Source: VBAS01 sp035318985
GTDB lineage: Bacteria; Bacteroidota; Bacteroidia; Chitinophagales; Chitinophagaceae
DNA: 24,189 nucleotides
Assembly (NCBI GenBank): GCA_035318985.1
Contig: DATHDP010000129.1
Coordinates: forward strand, 1 to 24,189
Reading direction: 5' to 3'
Shown: positions 1 to 8,521 of the stretch, one piece after another
How the letters are laid out: each line of letters starts with the position of its first letter
Position numbering within the stretch: position 1 is the stretch's first letter
Position numbers and translations under genes: made by a program
The notes under the pieces: model-generated
The model's database searches: none
What the model was told of the DNA's origin: nothing
Seen by the model: only the letters and a program-made list of their open reading frames with translations

Positions 1-626
1 CATGAAATATTTTTTACGAAAACAGGTGTTTGTGTATTGTATTTTTCAAACTCATCTTTTAATGAGTTAAAAGCTTTTGCTTCACGATCAGAAAGTATAA
101 AACCTTTTTCTGCAAGATCAATTGCGGGTTGAATTAATTTATCAAAAGAAAGCGTTGCATATTTGCTTGATTCAAATAAACCGGCAACAGTACCGGGAAC
201 ACCTGATGAAAGATGACCATTCTGGCTTAACTCTAATTGTGGTTCACCCGTTGCGCTCAGATACATATCACGATGAGCATTGCCGGGAGCTTTTTCCCTG
301 TAATCGATCGCAACAAGTTTTCCGTCTTTTAATCTTGCCACCATAAAACCGCCACCGCCAAGATTCCCGGCGTTGGGATAAACAACTGCAAGTGCTAATT
401 GTGTTGCAATAGCAGCATCAACAGCATTGCCACCCATTTTTAAAATGGCCAATCCAACTTTACTTGCAAGAGGATGCGCAGAAACAACGGCACCATTTTC
501 ACAAACAACCTTTTTCTGAGTGTCGTATTTGTACTGGTCAATTAGTGCAGTTGGAGTTTTTGTTGTTGAACAAGAAAATTCGAATAACACCGGCAGAAGA
601 AATAGAAAAAACATTTTTTTCATCAT
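1..626 (-). CDS. ggt: Gamma-glutamyltransferase, N-terminal part (cut by window edge)
   Basis: The reverse strand from 626 stays open to the window edge and encodes about 208 residues of a gamma-glutamyltranspeptidase, the N-terminal-nucleophile enzyme that cleaves glutathione and other gamma-glutamyl compounds outside the cytoplasm. Family hallmarks are visible: VSAHPLASKVGLAILK near residue 47, GGNAVDAAIATQLAL near 64, a glycine run GNLGGGGFM near 87, and DYREKAP near 107, whose Arg matches the position that binds the gamma-glutamyl carboxylate in known enzymes. The catalytic Thr and small subunit lie outside the window. The start is one of two adjacent ATGs (626 or 623). A hydrophobic N-terminus ending in FEFSC suggests a lipoprotein with a relaxed lipobox. 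It is divergent from the TonB-dependent receptor, with a 140-bp shared upstream region in which I found no convincing promoter. The family call is secure; the substrate is unknown. Confidence 0.93.
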   Translation of the reverse strand, partial: MMKKMFFLFLLPVLFEFSCSTTKTPTALIDQYKYDTQKKVVCENGAVVSAHPLASKVGLAILKMGGNAVDAAIATQLALAVVYPNAGNLGGGGFMVARLKDGKLVAIDYREKAPGNAHRDMYLSATGEPQLELSQNGHLSSGVPGTVAGLFESSKYATLSFDKLIQPAIDLAEKGFILSDREAKAFNSLKDEFEKYNTQTPVFVKNIS

Positions 627-766
627 AGATAGCTTTCATTGCACAAGGTAAATAGTTCCGGGTTTTTTATCTTAAAATCTTTATCTTTATTTCATACTCT
701 GCAATAATTACCTGAGCCCTTTTTTATCCAATTATCTTTCATATTTTAACTTAAGAAATACTGTAT

Positions 767-3547
767 ATGGTCAACAAATTCAGGCTTGTCCTTAAAAGTG
801 TTGGGTTTTTAGTGATTTGTTTTTTTATTACATGTAATGCAATTGCACAAACGGGTTCATTGCGGGGTTCAGTAAGAGATGCAAATGGATTACCAATGGC
901 GGGGGCTTCCGTTATATTAGATGGTACGAAGAGAGGAACTGTATCTGATGCCAGCGGGAACTATGAATTAAAAGTTTCTCCCGGAAACTATACTTTAATA
1001 GTAAGTTATGTTGGTGTAGTAACGCAACGCAAACAAGTGTCTGTGAGTGCGGGATCGGTATCTGAAAATAATTTTGACATGCAAAATTCTGGCGATCTTA
1101 ACCGGGTGATCGTTGTTGGTTCACGTTCATCTATTTCAAGATCCAGAACACAAACTCCCGTACCAGTTGATGTGATCACAAACCGCGAATTAAATCTTAC
1201 CGGGCAAATAGAGCCAACTCAAATGATAAATTTTGTTGCGCCATCTTATAATTCAAGCAGGCAAACAGTTGCTGATGGTACCGATCATATTGATCCTGCT
1301 ACTATTCGTGGACTTGGTCCCGATCAAACTCTTGTTTTAGTAAATGGAAAAAGAAGATATAACACCGCATTGCTGAATGTAAATGGAACTGTTGGTCGTG
1401 GTTCTGTTGGTACGGATCTTAACGCTATTCCTGCATCTGCAATTGATCGGGTGGAAGTACTTCGTGATGGCGCAGCATCTCAATATGGTTCAGATGCCAT
1501 TGCAGGTGTGATAAATGTTGTTTTAAAGAAAAACGTTACCGGAACAACGTTGTATACACATTTTGGAAAACAATATGAAGGTGATGGTGCTGTTCAGCAA
1601 GTGGGAATAAATAAAGGGATGAGCTTAGGTAAGAAAGGTGGCTACTTTAATATTTCGGGTGACATTCGTCATCGTGATGCAACAAATCGCTCTGGCGATT
1701 ATACAGGTACTGTCTATACAAATGATGTAACGCTTGATGAACAAATAATTGCTCAACGTGGATTTAGCAGAAAAAATAATATGCATATCGGGAACTCTGA
1801 AGTGCGTAATTATGGTGTTATGGTAAATATGGGCTATCCATTTAAAAAGGATCTTCAATTTCTTTTAACGGCCGGTTATAATTACAGGGATGGAAAAGCT
1901 GCCGGTTTTTATCGTTATCCAAAACAAACTACGCAAGTGATCGCTGAACTTTATCCTGATGGTTTTCTTCCCGAGATCAACTCTATTATCAGGGATAAAT
2001 ATCTTACAGCAGGTTTTGAAGGTAAGCTTGCCAGCAATTGGAGTTGGGATATTAGCCAGGCCCTCGGTGGCAATTCATTTCGTTTTGATGTGAGCAATTC
2101 TAATAATGCATCTCAATATGCATTAAAAGAAACAGCGCCTACGGAATTTTATGCTGGTAAACTTTTATTTAGTCAGTACACAACTAATTTAAATGTTTCA
2201 AGAGATCTTGGAGTAAACATGGGTTTGAAATCATTCAATCTTGCTGCTGGAGCTGAATTTCGCAGCGATAATTATTCAATGGAGGAAGGAGAGGAAGCTT
2301 CTTATCTTAACTATGATCCTTCTTCTGGAAAAGTTGGTGGCGCACAGGTGTTCCCCGGGTTTCAACCAGCAAATGCTGTTGATGAAAGAAGAAATGTATT
2401 TGGAGGTTATGTTGATATAGAAACAGATATTAACGACAAACTTCTTTTAAATGGCGCTGGTCGGTATGAGCATTATTCTGATTATGGTTCAAGCTTTGCT
2501 GGCAAATTCGCTTTTCGTTACCAGTTGTTTGACAAGCTTGCGATTCGCGGCGCATTCAGTAATGGTTTCAGGGCACCATCAATGCATCAAAGATTTTTCA
2601 GTGCTATCAGCACAGTGTTTATTCAAACAAGTTCTGGATTGCAACCATTTCAACAGGGAACATTTCGTAATAATAGCACAGTTGCCCAGGCATTTGGCAT
2701 TCCAAGTCTTGATGCAGAGACTTCGACCAATTACAGTCTAGGGTTAACAAGCAGGCTTGCAAATAATAAATTAAGCATTACTGTTGATGGATATCTCATC
2801 GATATTGATCACAGGATCGTATTGAGTTCCTCTTTCAGAAGATTTAATGCTCCCGAAGCTGGAGCGGTAGATGCGATCTTAAGTCAATATCCTGAACTTA
2901 ATGATGTGAGTTCAGTAATATTTTTTACAAATGCGATCGATACAAGAACACAAGGTGTAGATGCTGTGATATCTTTTACCGATAAGCTTGGCAACGGACA
3001 ATTTGCAATAACCGGCGCAGCGAATTTTAATAAAACAAATGTTCAGGGTGAGGCCCGGGTAAGTACGATCACTGATCCTACTTTGCAGGCCCGCTTATTT
3101 GCCCGTGATGAAGAAGGACGTGTTGAAGAAGCACAACCAAGACATAAAATATCGATCAACTTCACTTATAAGGTTGCTAAATGGACATTCAATGTTCGTA
3201 GTACCGACTTTGGAAAAGTAGCGACAAGAGATCCGGGAAATGCCGCATTAGACGAATTCTTCAGTTCTAAAACAGTAACTGATGCAAGCATGAGTTATAA
3301 AATTGCAAATCTTGTCAACATAACTATTGGAGCAAATAATATCGGCGATACTTATCCTGATAAGCTGAAGAATTTTGCAAACACCGCTGAAGGTCGTTTT
3401 GCGTATAGTCGTGCTGCTACACAGTTTGGTTTTAATGGTGGTTATTATTACACATCTTTGGTTTTTGAATTACACAATCTGAAAAATAATAAAGAAAAAG
3501 TTGCGAAGGCACCACCTACTGTACCGATGATGGACGTGCAGCAATAA
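767..3547 (+). CDS. TonB-dependent outer-membrane receptor with CarboxypepD_reg-like N-domain
   Basis: A 926-residue outer-membrane transporter that would take up a ligand using TonB/ExbBD energy. A signal peptide (residues 1-27, cleavage after AIA) is followed by a CarboxypepD_reg-like beta-sandwich (about 31-105, GSVRDANGLPMAGASV) and a plug (about 130-255) with RGLGPDQTLVLVNGKRR and AIDRVEVLRDGAASQYGSDA, both classic plug signatures. The rest is a beta-barrel rich in aromatic, alternating strands. The last barrel-like strand (YYYTSLVFEL) ends about 27 residues before the stop, leaving a Lys/Pro-rich tail. No SusD partner lies beside it, so a starch-utilisation-type polysaccharide locus is unlikely; the ligand could be a siderophore, cobalamin or a peptide. 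The start is the ATG directly before the signal peptide. A near-match to the promoter box (TATCTTTC, 733-740) is too weak to annotate. Confidence 0.95.
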   Translation: MVNKFRLVLKSVGFLVICFFITCNAIAQTGSLRGSVRDANGLPMAGASVILDGTKRGTVSDASGNYELKVSPGNYTLIVSYVGVVTQRKQVSVSAGSVSENNFDMQNSGDLNRVIVVGSRSSISRSRTQTPVPVDVITNRELNLTGQIEPTQMINFVAPSYNSSRQTVADGTDHIDPATIRGLGPDQTLVLVNGKRRYNTALLNVNGTVGRGSVGTDLNAIPASAIDRVEVLRDGAASQYGSDAIAGVINVVLKKNVTGTTLYTHFGKQYEGDGAVQQVGINKGMSLGKKGGYFNISGDIRHRDATNRSGDYTGTVYTNDVTLDEQIIAQRGFSRKNNMHIGNSEVRNYGVMVNMGYPFKKDLQFLLTAGYNYRDGKAAGFYRYPKQTTQVIAELYPDGFLPEINSIIRDKYLTAGFEGKLASNWSWDISQALGGNSFRFDVSNSNNASQYALKETAPTEFYAGKLLFSQYTTNLNVSRDLGVNMGLKSFNLAAGAEFRSDNYSMEEGEEASYLNYDPSSGKVGGAQVFPGFQPANAVDERRNVFGGYVDIETDINDKLLLNGAGRYEHYSDYGSSFAGKFAFRYQLFDKLAIRGAFSNGFRAPSMHQRFFSAISTVFIQTSSGLQPFQQGTFRNNSTVAQAFGIPSLDAETSTNYSLGLTSRLANNKLSITVDGYLIDIDHRIVLSSSFRRFNAPEAGAVDAILSQYPELNDVSSVIFFTNAIDTRTQGVDAVISFTDKLGNGQFAITGAANFNKTNVQGEARVSTITDPTLQARLFARDEEGRVEEAQPRHKISINFTYKVAKWTFNVRSTDFGKVATRDPGNAALDEFFSSKTVTDASMSYKIANLVNITIGANNIGDTYPDKLKNFANTAEGRFAYSRAATQFGFNGGYYYTSLVFELHNLKNNKEKVAKAPPTVPMMDVQQ

Positions 3548-3733
3548 TGACAAGATAAAAGGTCGAACGACTGTTATTAAAAAGACACATTTTCAATAAG
3601 CAGGAATATTTTATTGCCACGCTATTTATTCTTAATTTGTGTGTTAAAATTGTTAGGGCATTAAGCAAAATAACCTACTCTAAGATTTTGCCGACTGCTT
3701 TCAAATTCAACAGCTCAATTATTAGTCCAAATA

Positions 3734-5743
3734 ATGAAAGGATTGCGGCCTTACGAAACTAAAACTGGTTTTTATAACAAGAGCCTGTTCATTTCATTTT
3801 TTTTTAAATTCTTCATTTGGGTTATCAATATTTTTTCTTTTTCTCTTTTGACATTTAAAGCAAGTGCTCAAACCTGCACAAGCCTTGGTGATCCTGTAAT
3901 AAATCAAACTTTTGGTACGAAGGGGTATAAGCTTCCGGCTAGCAGCACCTCGTATCAGTTTGTTGGTGGTTGCCCAAATTCAAAGGGTACCTATACCCTT
4001 AGCGGATTTCTTTTTGGTTGCGGACCGAGATCATGGGTGCAAATGGTAGGTGATCATACAATTGGGGATTCAGAAGGAAATTATATGCTGGTAAATGCGG
4101 AAAGTAGTCCTGGTATTGTCTATACGGATACTGCAAGGAATCTATGTGGCAATACTGTTTACCATTTTGGAATGTGGGCAACTCCTGTAATGACAAGTTT
4201 TGCCTGTGATGGAAGCGCTGTATTGCCCAATGTGAAGTATACACTCAAAACAATTTCAGGAACTATACTCGCAGAGGACAGTACAGGGAATTTGCCGATC
4301 GTAAATGACAGGCTGTGGAAAGAATATAGTCTCTCAATAACAACTCCCGCAAGTGTAACAGATATTATTGTTTTAATTACAATTAATCCGCCATTCGGTT
4401 GTGGTTCTGCTTTTGCAATTGATGATGTTACTCTAAGTCCTTGCAGTCCTTCTTTAATAACTGCAACGCTTAATGGTGGTGCCGGCCCTGTAGAAGTTTG
4501 TGCTGACTATACAGATGTTTGGATGTTGAATGGGAACCATACTCCAGGATTTGTCAATCCTGTATATCAATGGCAAAGCAGTATTGATACAGGAAGAACC
4601 TGGGTCGATATTCCTGGCGAAACCACCTTGAACTATCTTGTGCCACACAGAACTACAGGAACTATATTATACAGAATATGCATTGCAGAAAGCGGTAATA
4701 TTAATTCTATCAATTGCCGGATTACATCCAATTCAATTCAGACAGGAGTTCATCCTTTACCAACTCCTACGCCTCCTGAAAATGTTCGCGGTTGCCTAGG
4801 TAAAGATTTTTATTTTCCTCCTTCTGATCCTTTCGCATTGCAGGTATTATGGACAGGGCCTAATGGTTATAGTTCAACTAATGCGATAGCTACGATACCA
4901 AATGTGCAGTATAGCGATACAGGAATGTATAGGGTAAAAGAAACATTTTACTACGGCTGTGTTTTATATGATACATTTTATCTTAAAGTTTTTCCAGGAA
5001 CTTCTGTTAGTGTACAACCTGCAACTCCACTATGTGAAGGACAAAGTGAAACACTTTCAGCAACAGCTACTGATATTGTTCAATATAAATGGACTCCATC
5101 TACAGGGTTATCGAGTGATGCGATTGCGAACCCTGTTGCTTCGCCGCATGATTCTACAGTTTATAAAGTAGTTACGACAAACGAGTCTGGTTGCCAGGAT
5201 TCTGCTTATGTTACAATTGATGTTTACAGAAACCCTTTGGCAAATGCAGGACCTGATAAATTTATAATGCTTGGAGACACAGCTATTCTCAATGGATCAT
5301 TTACCGGAACATCAGTCAATTTTAATTGGACACCACCAACAACAATAAATAGTACAAATATTCTTAACCCGCAGGTTTTTCCGGCTCAAACAAGTGTGTA
5401 TACACTTAATGCAGTATCTGCACTAGGTTGTGGTACACATTCTGACCAGGTTAAAGTAAATGTTCTTAATGACCTCTATATTCCCAATGCTTTCACTCCT
5501 AATAACGACGGGTTAAATGATCAGTTTAAAATAATGTCTTTTGCAAACTATAAAATAACCAATTTCGAAATTTTCAATCGTTGGGGTGAAATAGTTTATA
5601 GAGCAACTGATAATTCTGGTAGCTGGGATGGAACATACAAGAAGCTTCCACAACCAACGGGCATATATGTTTACCAGGTAGACATTATAGGACCAAACAA
5701 TACAAAGATCTTTCGAAAAGGAACAATTACATTGATCCGCTGA
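3734..5743 (+). CDS. T9SS type B (CHU_C / gliding-motility-associated C-terminal domain) surface protein with Ig-like repeats
   Basis: A 669-residue secreted protein. A long signal peptide has its hydrophobic core at about residues 17-41 and likely cleaves at ASA-Q (45/46). A Cys-containing, lectin-like N-terminal region of about 190 residues (rich in Gly, Trp and Cys; not recognised) is followed by three Ig/PKD-like modules at about 339-420, 420-497 and 499-576, the latter two with the WTP and STVYxxxxxxxxGC patterns typical of these repeats. The last 90 residues (from about 580) are a clear type B T9SS sorting domain: IPNAFTPNNDGLNDQFKI, FEIFNRWGEIVY, SWDGTYK, PTGIYVYQV and a final IFRKGTITLIR. 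It is probably exported by T9SS and attached to the surface or released, with an adhesive or structural role. It lies 109 nt before the M14 peptidase start with no obvious terminator between, so co-transcription is possible. The sorting domain is certain; the biological role is unknown. Confidence 0.93.
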   Translation: MKGLRPYETKTGFYNKSLFISFFFKFFIWVINIFSFSLLTFKASAQTCTSLGDPVINQTFGTKGYKLPASSTSYQFVGGCPNSKGTYTLSGFLFGCGPRSWVQMVGDHTIGDSEGNYMLVNAESSPGIVYTDTARNLCGNTVYHFGMWATPVMTSFACDGSAVLPNVKYTLKTISGTILAEDSTGNLPIVNDRLWKEYSLSITTPASVTDIIVLITINPPFGCGSAFAIDDVTLSPCSPSLITATLNGGAGPVEVCADYTDVWMLNGNHTPGFVNPVYQWQSSIDTGRTWVDIPGETTLNYLVPHRTTGTILYRICIAESGNINSINCRITSNSIQTGVHPLPTPTPPENVRGCLGKDFYFPPSDPFALQVLWTGPNGYSSTNAIATIPNVQYSDTGMYRVKETFYYGCVLYDTFYLKVFPGTSVSVQPATPLCEGQSETLSATATDIVQYKWTPSTGLSSDAIANPVASPHDSTVYKVVTTNESGCQDSAYVTIDVYRNPLANAGPDKFIMLGDTAILNGSFTGTSVNFNWTPPTTINSTNILNPQVFPAQTSVYTLNAVSALGCGTHSDQVKVNVLNDLYIPNAFTPNNDGLNDQFKIMSFANYKITNFEIFNRWGEIVYRATDNSGSWDGTYKKLPQPTGIYVYQVDIIGPNNTKIFRKGTITLIR

Positions 5744-5852
5744 TCAGGAGGATCTTCAAGTCTGTTTGCATTATGTAAACTTTTTCAAAACTTTCAGTCA
5801 CTCAAATGTATTTCCTTTCTCTTTCATAAATTGCCCCCTCAAATTATACCTA

Positions 5853-8375
5853 ATGCATAAGAAAATCCTGCTTGCAATTGCTACGTTATTTTTTATTTCT
5901 ACAAATGCTCAATTAAAGTCTCCTGATGAATTTTTAGGTTACAAAGTCGGTACCCGTTATACACCTCATTGGAAAATTGTCAGCTATTTTCAGCATGTTG
6001 CTGCAAATGCTTCTGCAAATGTGAAGTTGGAACAGTATGGTCAAACCAACGAAGGAAGAACGTTATTGTTAACTTTCATTTCTTCTCCTGAAAACATAAG
6101 TCACCTTGAACAAATAAGATTGAATAACCTTCGTCTTGCCAATATTGCCAAAGACAAAGCAGCACCTATAGAAGAAGGATCTCCGGCGATCGTTTGGCTA
6201 AGCTATAATGTACACGGAAACGAAACATCTTCATCGGAAGCTGCTATGATGACAATATGGGCATTGGTTGATCCTTCCAACACAAAAACTAAGCAATGGT
6301 TAAAAAATACAGTTGTTATTATTGATCCATGTATTAATCCTGATGGCAGGGACAGGTATGTGAATTGGTTCAATTCAGTTGTCGGCAAGAATATGAACCC
6401 ATCATTAAATGCAAGAGAACATCGTGAGCCATGGCCCGGTGGCAGAACCAATCATTATAATTTTGATCTTAACAGGGACTGGGCATGGCAAACACAAATA
6501 GAAAGCCAGCAAAGAATGAAAATGTATAATCAATGGATGCCTTACGTGCATGTTGATTTTCACGAGCAGGGAATAAACAACCCTTATTATTTTGCCCCGG
6601 CTGCACAACCGTTCCATGAAGTGATCACCCAATGGCAAAAAGATTTCCAGTTAATGATCGGTAAAAGTCATGCAAAATATTTTGATGCGAATGGGTGGCT
6701 ATATTTTACCAAAGAAGTGTTTGATCTTTTTTATCCAAGTTATGGTGACACTTATCCACTTTATAACGGCGCAATAGGAATGACTTATGAGCAAGGAGGC
6801 GGGCCTGCCGGTGGCTTGGGTGTATTAACTGATGAAGGAGATACGTTGACATTATTAGATCGTGCCACTCATCATTATACAACCGGGCTAAGTACAATAG
6901 AGGTTTCATCGCTGAATGCTGCGAGGTTAGTAAAAGAGTTCAGAAGATTTTTTAATGAAGCGGTCAGTAATGGTGCTGGTGAGTATAAAACTTATCTTAT
7001 AAAAAACGCCGGAGCTGATAGAGAAAGAGTAAATGCATTAACAACACTGCTTGATAAAAATGGAATTCAATATGAATTTGCCGGAGGAAATTCAAAAGCT
7101 AACGGCTACGGTTATTTTTCAGGCAAAGACGAAGCGTTCACCATAGAGGCCGGTGATCTTATGGTTCATTCTCAACAACCAAGGTCGGCAATGATAAAAG
7201 TGTTGTTTGAGCCAAAAACTAAATTGGTTGATTCAAATACATATGATATTACCGCATGGGCTTTACCTTATGTGTATGGCCTGAATACTTTTGCTTCTAA
7301 AAATAAGCTTCAATCATCTGCGGGAACAATCCCGGCAGCAGTTATAAATAATGTAAGTGATGCTTATGGTTATGTTATTGGTTGGAAAGGACTGCAAAGT
7401 GTAAAGGCTTTGACCACTTTGATGAAGCAAGGAGTGAAAGTTCGTTTCTCGGAAACTCCTTTTGAAACTAACGGGCAACAATTTGATCGTGGTTCGCTGA
7501 TCATTATAAAAAAAGGAAATGAAAAATTTGGCGGCACACTTGCATCCATTATTAACCAAATATGCAATGCAAATAATATAAAAGCAAATACGATCACAAC
7601 AGGATTTGTTGATAAAGGATTTGATTTGGGTAGCGGGAAGGTTCATTTTATGAAAGCTCCCCGTATTGCATTATTAACAGGTGAGGGTGTTGGTTCAAAC
7701 TCAGCTGGTGAAATTTGGAATTTCTTTGAGCAATCGATCGACTACCCCGTTACATTGATCAATGCAAATGATTTCGGAAGAATTAGCTGGGGTGATTATG
7801 ATGTGATCATTATGCCTTCTGGTAATTATCGTTTTTTGAATGAAAAAAATTCTGCCGATCAGTTAAAGGATTGGATAAATAAAGGCGGAAGATTGGTTGC
7901 ACTTGAAGGCGCTGTTGGTCAATTAGCAAAAACTGATTGGGCCATCAAATCAAAAAAATCCGATGACGGTGGCGATAAAAAAGACCCATATGCTGTATTG
8001 CAAGTGTATGAGGGAAGAGAAAGAGAATCTATCAGATCAAATATTCCGGGTTCTATATTTAAAGTGCAGCTTGATAATACACATCCGCTTGCATTTGGTT
8101 ATCCAAATTTTTATTACACACTAAAACAAGACGATGCTGTTTACGAATTTTTCAAAGAAGGCGGATGGAATGTAGGTGTATTAAAAAAAGACAGCGTGGT
8201 TTCCGGTTTTGTTGGCTCTGCTGTTAAAAACAAATTAAACGACGAATTAGTTTTTGGTGTACAAGACATGGGAGCAGGTGAGATCGTTTATCTCAGCGAT
8301 AATCTTATGTTCCGTAATTTTTGGGAAAATGGAAAACTGATGTTTTGTAATGCAGTGTTTATGGTTGGTCAATAA
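5853..8375 (+). CDS. Secreted M14-family zinc carboxypeptidase with C-terminal GATase1-like domain
   Basis: An 840-residue exported metallopeptidase. The start is the ATG at 5853, directly before the signal peptide (MHKKILLAIATLFFISTNAQ); the longer frame opens at a TTG at 5766 and would add 29 residues that spoil the signal. The M14 domain covers about residues 40-360. The zinc ligands are H121 and E124 in HGNET and H237 in VDFHEQG. Substrate-binding residues lie around N207-R208 (DLNRDW), and the probable catalytic Glu is E313 in MTYEQGGG. The distal region (about 600-700) reads as a Rossmann-like GATase1-type domain: RIALLTGEGVGSNSAGE, YDVIIMPSGNYR and WINKGGRLVALEG. It lacks an obvious nucleophile Cys, so it is probably a non-catalytic or glycan-binding module. 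The protein would act in the periplasm or outside the cell on peptides or peptidoglycan-derived peptides. A strong terminator follows at 8437. Confidence 0.93.
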   Translation: MHKKILLAIATLFFISTNAQLKSPDEFLGYKVGTRYTPHWKIVSYFQHVAANASANVKLEQYGQTNEGRTLLLTFISSPENISHLEQIRLNNLRLANIAKDKAAPIEEGSPAIVWLSYNVHGNETSSSEAAMMTIWALVDPSNTKTKQWLKNTVVIIDPCINPDGRDRYVNWFNSVVGKNMNPSLNAREHREPWPGGRTNHYNFDLNRDWAWQTQIESQQRMKMYNQWMPYVHVDFHEQGINNPYYFAPAAQPFHEVITQWQKDFQLMIGKSHAKYFDANGWLYFTKEVFDLFYPSYGDTYPLYNGAIGMTYEQGGGPAGGLGVLTDEGDTLTLLDRATHHYTTGLSTIEVSSLNAARLVKEFRRFFNEAVSNGAGEYKTYLIKNAGADRERVNALTTLLDKNGIQYEFAGGNSKANGYGYFSGKDEAFTIEAGDLMVHSQQPRSAMIKVLFEPKTKLVDSNTYDITAWALPYVYGLNTFASKNKLQSSAGTIPAAVINNVSDAYGYVIGWKGLQSVKALTTLMKQGVKVRFSETPFETNGQQFDRGSLIIIKKGNEKFGGTLASIINQICNANNIKANTITTGFVDKGFDLGSGKVHFMKAPRIALLTGEGVGSNSAGEIWNFFEQSIDYPVTLINANDFGRISWGDYDVIIMPSGNYRFLNEKNSADQLKDWINKGGRLVALEGAVGQLAKTDWAIKSKKSDDGGDKKDPYAVLQVYEGRERESIRSNIPGSIFKVQLDNTHPLAFGYPNFYYTLKQDDAVYEFFKEGGWNVGVLKKDSVVSGFVGSAVKNKLNDELVFGVQDMGAGEIVYLSDNLMFRNFWENGKLMFCNAVFMVGQ

Positions 8376-8436
8376 GAAATTTAAATAAATAAGGTTTAAT
8401 GTGAATTAGCCAACTAAACCAAGTTAATAAAAATCT

Positions 8437-8461
8437 AATCCCGCCATTGGCGGGATTTTTT
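8437..8461 (+). terminator. Rho-independent terminator after the M14 peptidase gene
   Basis: A perfect 9-bp stem (AATCCCGCC at 8437-8445 with GGCGGGATT at 8449-8457) closes a 3-nt ATT loop and is followed by a run of six T (8456-8461), a textbook intrinsic terminator for the gene ending at 8375. It separates the peptidase from the PIG-L operon. The same ATCCCGC/GCGGGAT core recurs at 13027 and 21681. Confidence 0.9.
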
Positions 8462-8509
8462 ATACTATTGGCTAAGCCACTTTGTAAAGCAAGACTTATA
8501 TTCGCTAAA

Positions 8510-8517
8510 TAAATTTG
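8510..8517 (+). promoter_or_regulatory. Candidate Bacteroidota -7 box before the PIG-L operon
   Basis: TAAATTTG is an exact match to the Bacteroidota primary sigma factor element TAnnTTTG. It ends only four bases before the ATG at 8522, so a transcript starting here would be leaderless or nearly so. A TTTG at 8481-8484 could be the -33 element, but the 25-nt gap is longer than the usual spacing of about 19, which lowers confidence. A near-match, TATATTCG at 8497-8504, is an alternative. Confidence 0.4.
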
Positions 8518-8521
8518 CCGG

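Noticed and set aside
122..346. 74-residue plus-strand frame
   Set aside because: It lies wholly inside the clear gamma-glutamyltransferase gene on the other strand and has no start context or domain.
733..740. TATCTTTC as promoter of the TonB-dependent receptor
   Set aside because: It misses the final G of TAnnTTTG and has no -33 partner at a suitable distance.
767..3547. Polysaccharide utilisation locus (SusC/SusD pair)
   Set aside because: The receptor has no SusD neighbour and the adjacent genes include no glycoside hydrolase.
5766..5852. Upstream TTG start for the M14 peptidase
   Set aside because: It would put 29 residues before an ideal signal peptide; the ATG at 5853 explains the gene better.
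7314..7646. 110-residue minus-strand frame
   Set aside because: Shadow of the M14 peptidase gene; low-complexity translation without a signal or domain.
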